Assembly: GCF_013372285.1 (NCBI RefSeq)
Contig: NZ_CP054301.1
Span: forward strand, 730,001-794,000
Reading direction: 5' to 3'
Origin: Marinomonas primoryensis
Lineage (GTDB): Bacteria > Pseudomonadota > Gammaproteobacteria > Pseudomonadales > Marinomonadaceae
DNA: 64,000 nt
The notes under the pieces are model-generated. The model saw only the letters and a program-made list of their open reading frames with translations, was not told where the DNA came from and searched no databases. How positions within the stretch are numbered: the stretch's first letter is position 1; every line of letters starts with the position of its first letter. Positions 62,246 through 64,000 of this stretch are shown here, one piece after another. The position numbers and the translations under genes were made by a program.

Positions 62246-62950
62246 ATGGCAGATATATCTGATACGAAAGGTCTTGGCGGGCTGATATCCCAATACGGAA
62301 CAGAAGCGGCCAAGTCCAAAGCTGGTATTGAAAAGCCGGAAGTGCCTAAAAATGAAGGGGCGCTGGCCGATCAAAATGTCTTTTTAAAGCTGTATATCGA
62401 ACAGCTAAAAGGGCAGGATCCGACGGCGCCTCAGGATACGAATGACATGGTGGCGCAAATGTCACAGTTTAGCTCGTTAGAAAGGCTAACCAGTATCTCT
62501 GACCAGCTAGAAAATATGGCGACCTCGCTTACTTCTAATCAGGCGCTTAGTGCCTCTACCTTGGTCGGTAAGTCGATCTTGATGGAAGGGAGTAAAGCTA
62601 AAGTGACAGATGGTTTGGAAGGGGTTCAGTTAAGGACGGTGATGCCTGAAAACTCTCAGACGGCGACATTGAAAATATACGACGCAGATAACCGCCTTGT
62701 TCGTACGGCTACGCTTAACTCTGGTGAGTATAAGTGGGATAAGTTAGATGATGACGGAAATGTTTTGCCGCCTGGTGAATATCGTTTTGCCGCGTCCTCG
62801 ACAAATGACAAGGGCGAAATTTCGGCCTTGAGTACTCGTCTTCCAACGCGGATTCAAGGTGTCACCATTAATGGTGAAAACGGCACGGTTTTAAACGTGG
62901 AAAACCACGGAAAAATCAAACTTACGAATGAATTAGAAATATTAGGGTGA
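62246..62950 (+). CDS. flgD: Flagellar hook assembly protein FlgD
   Basis: The 234-residue hook-capping protein directs polymerisation of FlgE and is then displaced. The N-terminal region contains the family motif FLKLYIEQLKGQDPTAPQDTNDMVAQMSQFSSLERL. The C-terminal part (about 110-234) folds as Ig-like and Tudor-like domains, with LRTVMPENSQTATLKIYDADNRLVRT. It follows flgC by 11 bp and precedes flgE by 12 bp. Confidence 0.96.
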   Translation: MADISDTKGLGGLISQYGTEAAKSKAGIEKPEVPKNEGALADQNVFLKLYIEQLKGQDPTAPQDTNDMVAQMSQFSSLERLTSISDQLENMATSLTSNQALSASTLVGKSILMEGSKAKVTDGLEGVQLRTVMPENSQTATLKIYDADNRLVRTATLNSGEYKWDKLDDDGNVLPPGEYRFAASSTNDKGEISALSTRLPTRIQGVTINGENGTVLNVENHGKIKLTNELEILG

Positions 62951-62962
62951 TTGGAGAATATT

Positions 62963-64000
62963 ATGGGATTTAATACTGCACTATCTGGCATTAAAGCGTC
63001 TGCCGATTATTTAAGTGTTACCGGTAATAATATTGCCAACGCCGATACTACAGGCTTTAAAAAGTCGCGTATTGAATTTGATGATCTTTATAACACGAGT
63101 GTGCTTGGTGCCGGGAGTGGCAACAGTATTGGCTCTGGTGTGAGCGTTAGTAAGGTGTCTCAGGAGTTTTCGCCGGGCAACCTTTCTTACACCGATAACA
63201 ATCTTGACTTATCTATTGACGGGACAGGGTTCTTTATTCTAGATGCCGGTGTTGCTCAAAGCTACACTCGAGCAGGTAATTTTAAGCTAGATGAAGATGG
63301 TTTTTTGGTAACGAATACTGGCAGCAATGTTCAGGGGTTTAATGCAACAAAAGGCGTTGTTGGGGGTAATTTAGAAAACTTAAGAATCCCTACGGATCGT
63401 ATTGCTCCTGAGGCGACAACTTCTATGGAATTGAAGTTGAACTTGAATTCCGAGAGTAAAGATGTGCCTCCCTTCATTAAGGCGAATTTTGACCCTACTA
63501 ACCCTGATTCCTATAATTATACCCAGACGCAAGGTGTCGTTGGGGCTGATGGTGAAACTCGTGTGGTAACGTATTACTATGCTAAGAGTGAGTTGCCGAA
63601 TACTTATAAGGTTCATGCAACTGTTGACGGCAATATGACGGACGATACTGGTGTGCCATTTTTAGGAGAGACCTACGCAACATTTAACTCAACGGAAGGT
63701 GGTGTTGATTATAATGGCGATGGTGTTCTTGAGCGGCCAAACCAACTTCTTTATATGGGCTCAAGGGAGCCTGGTCCAACGGATATTGCCGCTTTAACAC
63801 AAACGCCTTTAACGGTGGCTGGTACGTTGGCTGGAGTGGCGATCACATCGACACTTGCTGCTGCTGATGTTCGTGATGATAGCTCTGTTGCTCGCGAAGT
63901 GTTTGACCCACTAAATCCAGACTCCTATACGTATGGTAATACGCGATCTGTTTATGATTCTTTGGGTGGTGCTCATACGGTAGGGTATTATTTTATTAAA
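62963..64000 (+). CDS. flgE: Flagellar hook protein FlgE, C-terminus cut by window edge
   Basis: The frame is open to the window end; 346 residues are visible. MGFNTALSGIKASADYLSVTGNNIANADTTGFKKSR is the hook-family N-terminal D0 region, followed by SPGNLSYTDNNLDLSIDGTGFFIL. The D2 region shows a repeated motif, FDPTNPDSYNYT near residue 177 and FDPLNPDSYTYG near 314, each followed by a segment like the usual YDSLGNAHT. GGAGAA six to seven bases before the ATG supports the start. The missing remainder should contain the conserved C-terminal D0 helix. Confidence 0.95.
   Translation, partial: MGFNTALSGIKASADYLSVTGNNIANADTTGFKKSRIEFDDLYNTSVLGAGSGNSIGSGVSVSKVSQEFSPGNLSYTDNNLDLSIDGTGFFILDAGVAQSYTRAGNFKLDEDGFLVTNTGSNVQGFNATKGVVGGNLENLRIPTDRIAPEATTSMELKLNLNSESKDVPPFIKANFDPTNPDSYNYTQTQGVVGADGETRVVTYYYAKSELPNTYKVHATVDGNMTDDTGVPFLGETYATFNSTEGGVDYNGDGVLERPNQLLYMGSREPGPTDIAALTQTPLTVAGTLAGVAITSTLAAADVRDDSSVAREVFDPLNPDSYTYGNTRSVYDSLGGAHTVGYYFIK

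Noticed and set aside
57574..64000. Possibility that the flagellar locus is a transferred island next to a tRNA
   Set aside because: Gene order and base composition match the core flagellar loci of related gammaproteobacteria, and no integrase or repeat borders were seen.
1..64000. CRISPR arrays, insertion sequences, prophage, toxin-antitoxin or defence genes
   Set aside because: No repeated spacer pattern, transposase, integrase or phage gene was found by reading the frames and intergenic spaces.

Overview
The window reads as ordinary chromosomal backbone of a marine gammaproteobacterium with moderate to low GC and Pseudomonas-like gene order. It best fits Marinomonas or a close relative in the Oceanospirillales. 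That assignment rests on gene content, synteny and base composition only; no database search was possible. There is no phage, plasmid, insertion sequence, CRISPR array or defence island. Almost every long reading frame belongs to a recognisable conserved family.

Layout. 1-1761 is a membrane sensor histidine kinase cut by the window edge. 1996-5623 is a leftward fhuCDB-type ferric hydroxamate importer with a Fur-like palindrome upstream. 6031-8034 carries prfC and erpA. 8123-9370 holds an unrecognised gene and yhbY, both leftward. 9470-15529 is rlmE-ftsH-folP-glmM-tpiA-secG, followed by tRNA-Leu(GAG). After a hairpin-rich leader comes rimP-nusA-infB-rbfA-truB-rpsO-pnp (15996-24550). 24713-28512 holds accessory genes: an LPP20-like lipoprotein, a thioesterase, a DUF3080-type lipoprotein, a small orphan and a diguanylate cyclase. 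28616-31734 is a glk-zwf-eda sugar cluster behind a perfect HexR-type palindrome. 31823-33229 is a PhoH-type ATPase.

33565-38298 is the leftward macromolecular synthesis operon rpsU-yqeY-dnaG-rpoD, with an internal terminator after rpsU. Divergent from it is tsaD-folB. Leftward 40119-48083 is lptD-surA-pdxA-rsmA-apaG-apaH-glpE-cca (outer membrane biogenesis, B6, ribosome and tRNA maturation). Then come djlA, a DUF3530 gene, rpe-gph, an MscS channel, mgtE and trpGDC. The right end is a flagellar and chemotaxis locus: flgA and flgMN leftward, cheV-cheR and flgBCDE rightward, with flgE cut by the window end. It has a near-consensus FliA promoter before flgM and a sigma-54 promoter before flgB, which fits late-class flgMN and middle-class flgBCDE expression.

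The points most worth a second look are regulatory or structural: the HexR operator, the long pnp leader hairpin, a nested palindrome between yhbY and an unknown gene, a tRNA-Arg(CCU) gene that looks degenerate, a 10-bp copy of the tRNA-Leu 3' end, a repeated segment in FlgE, and a diguanylate cyclase without a canonical inhibitory site. I saw no clearly new multi-gene system.
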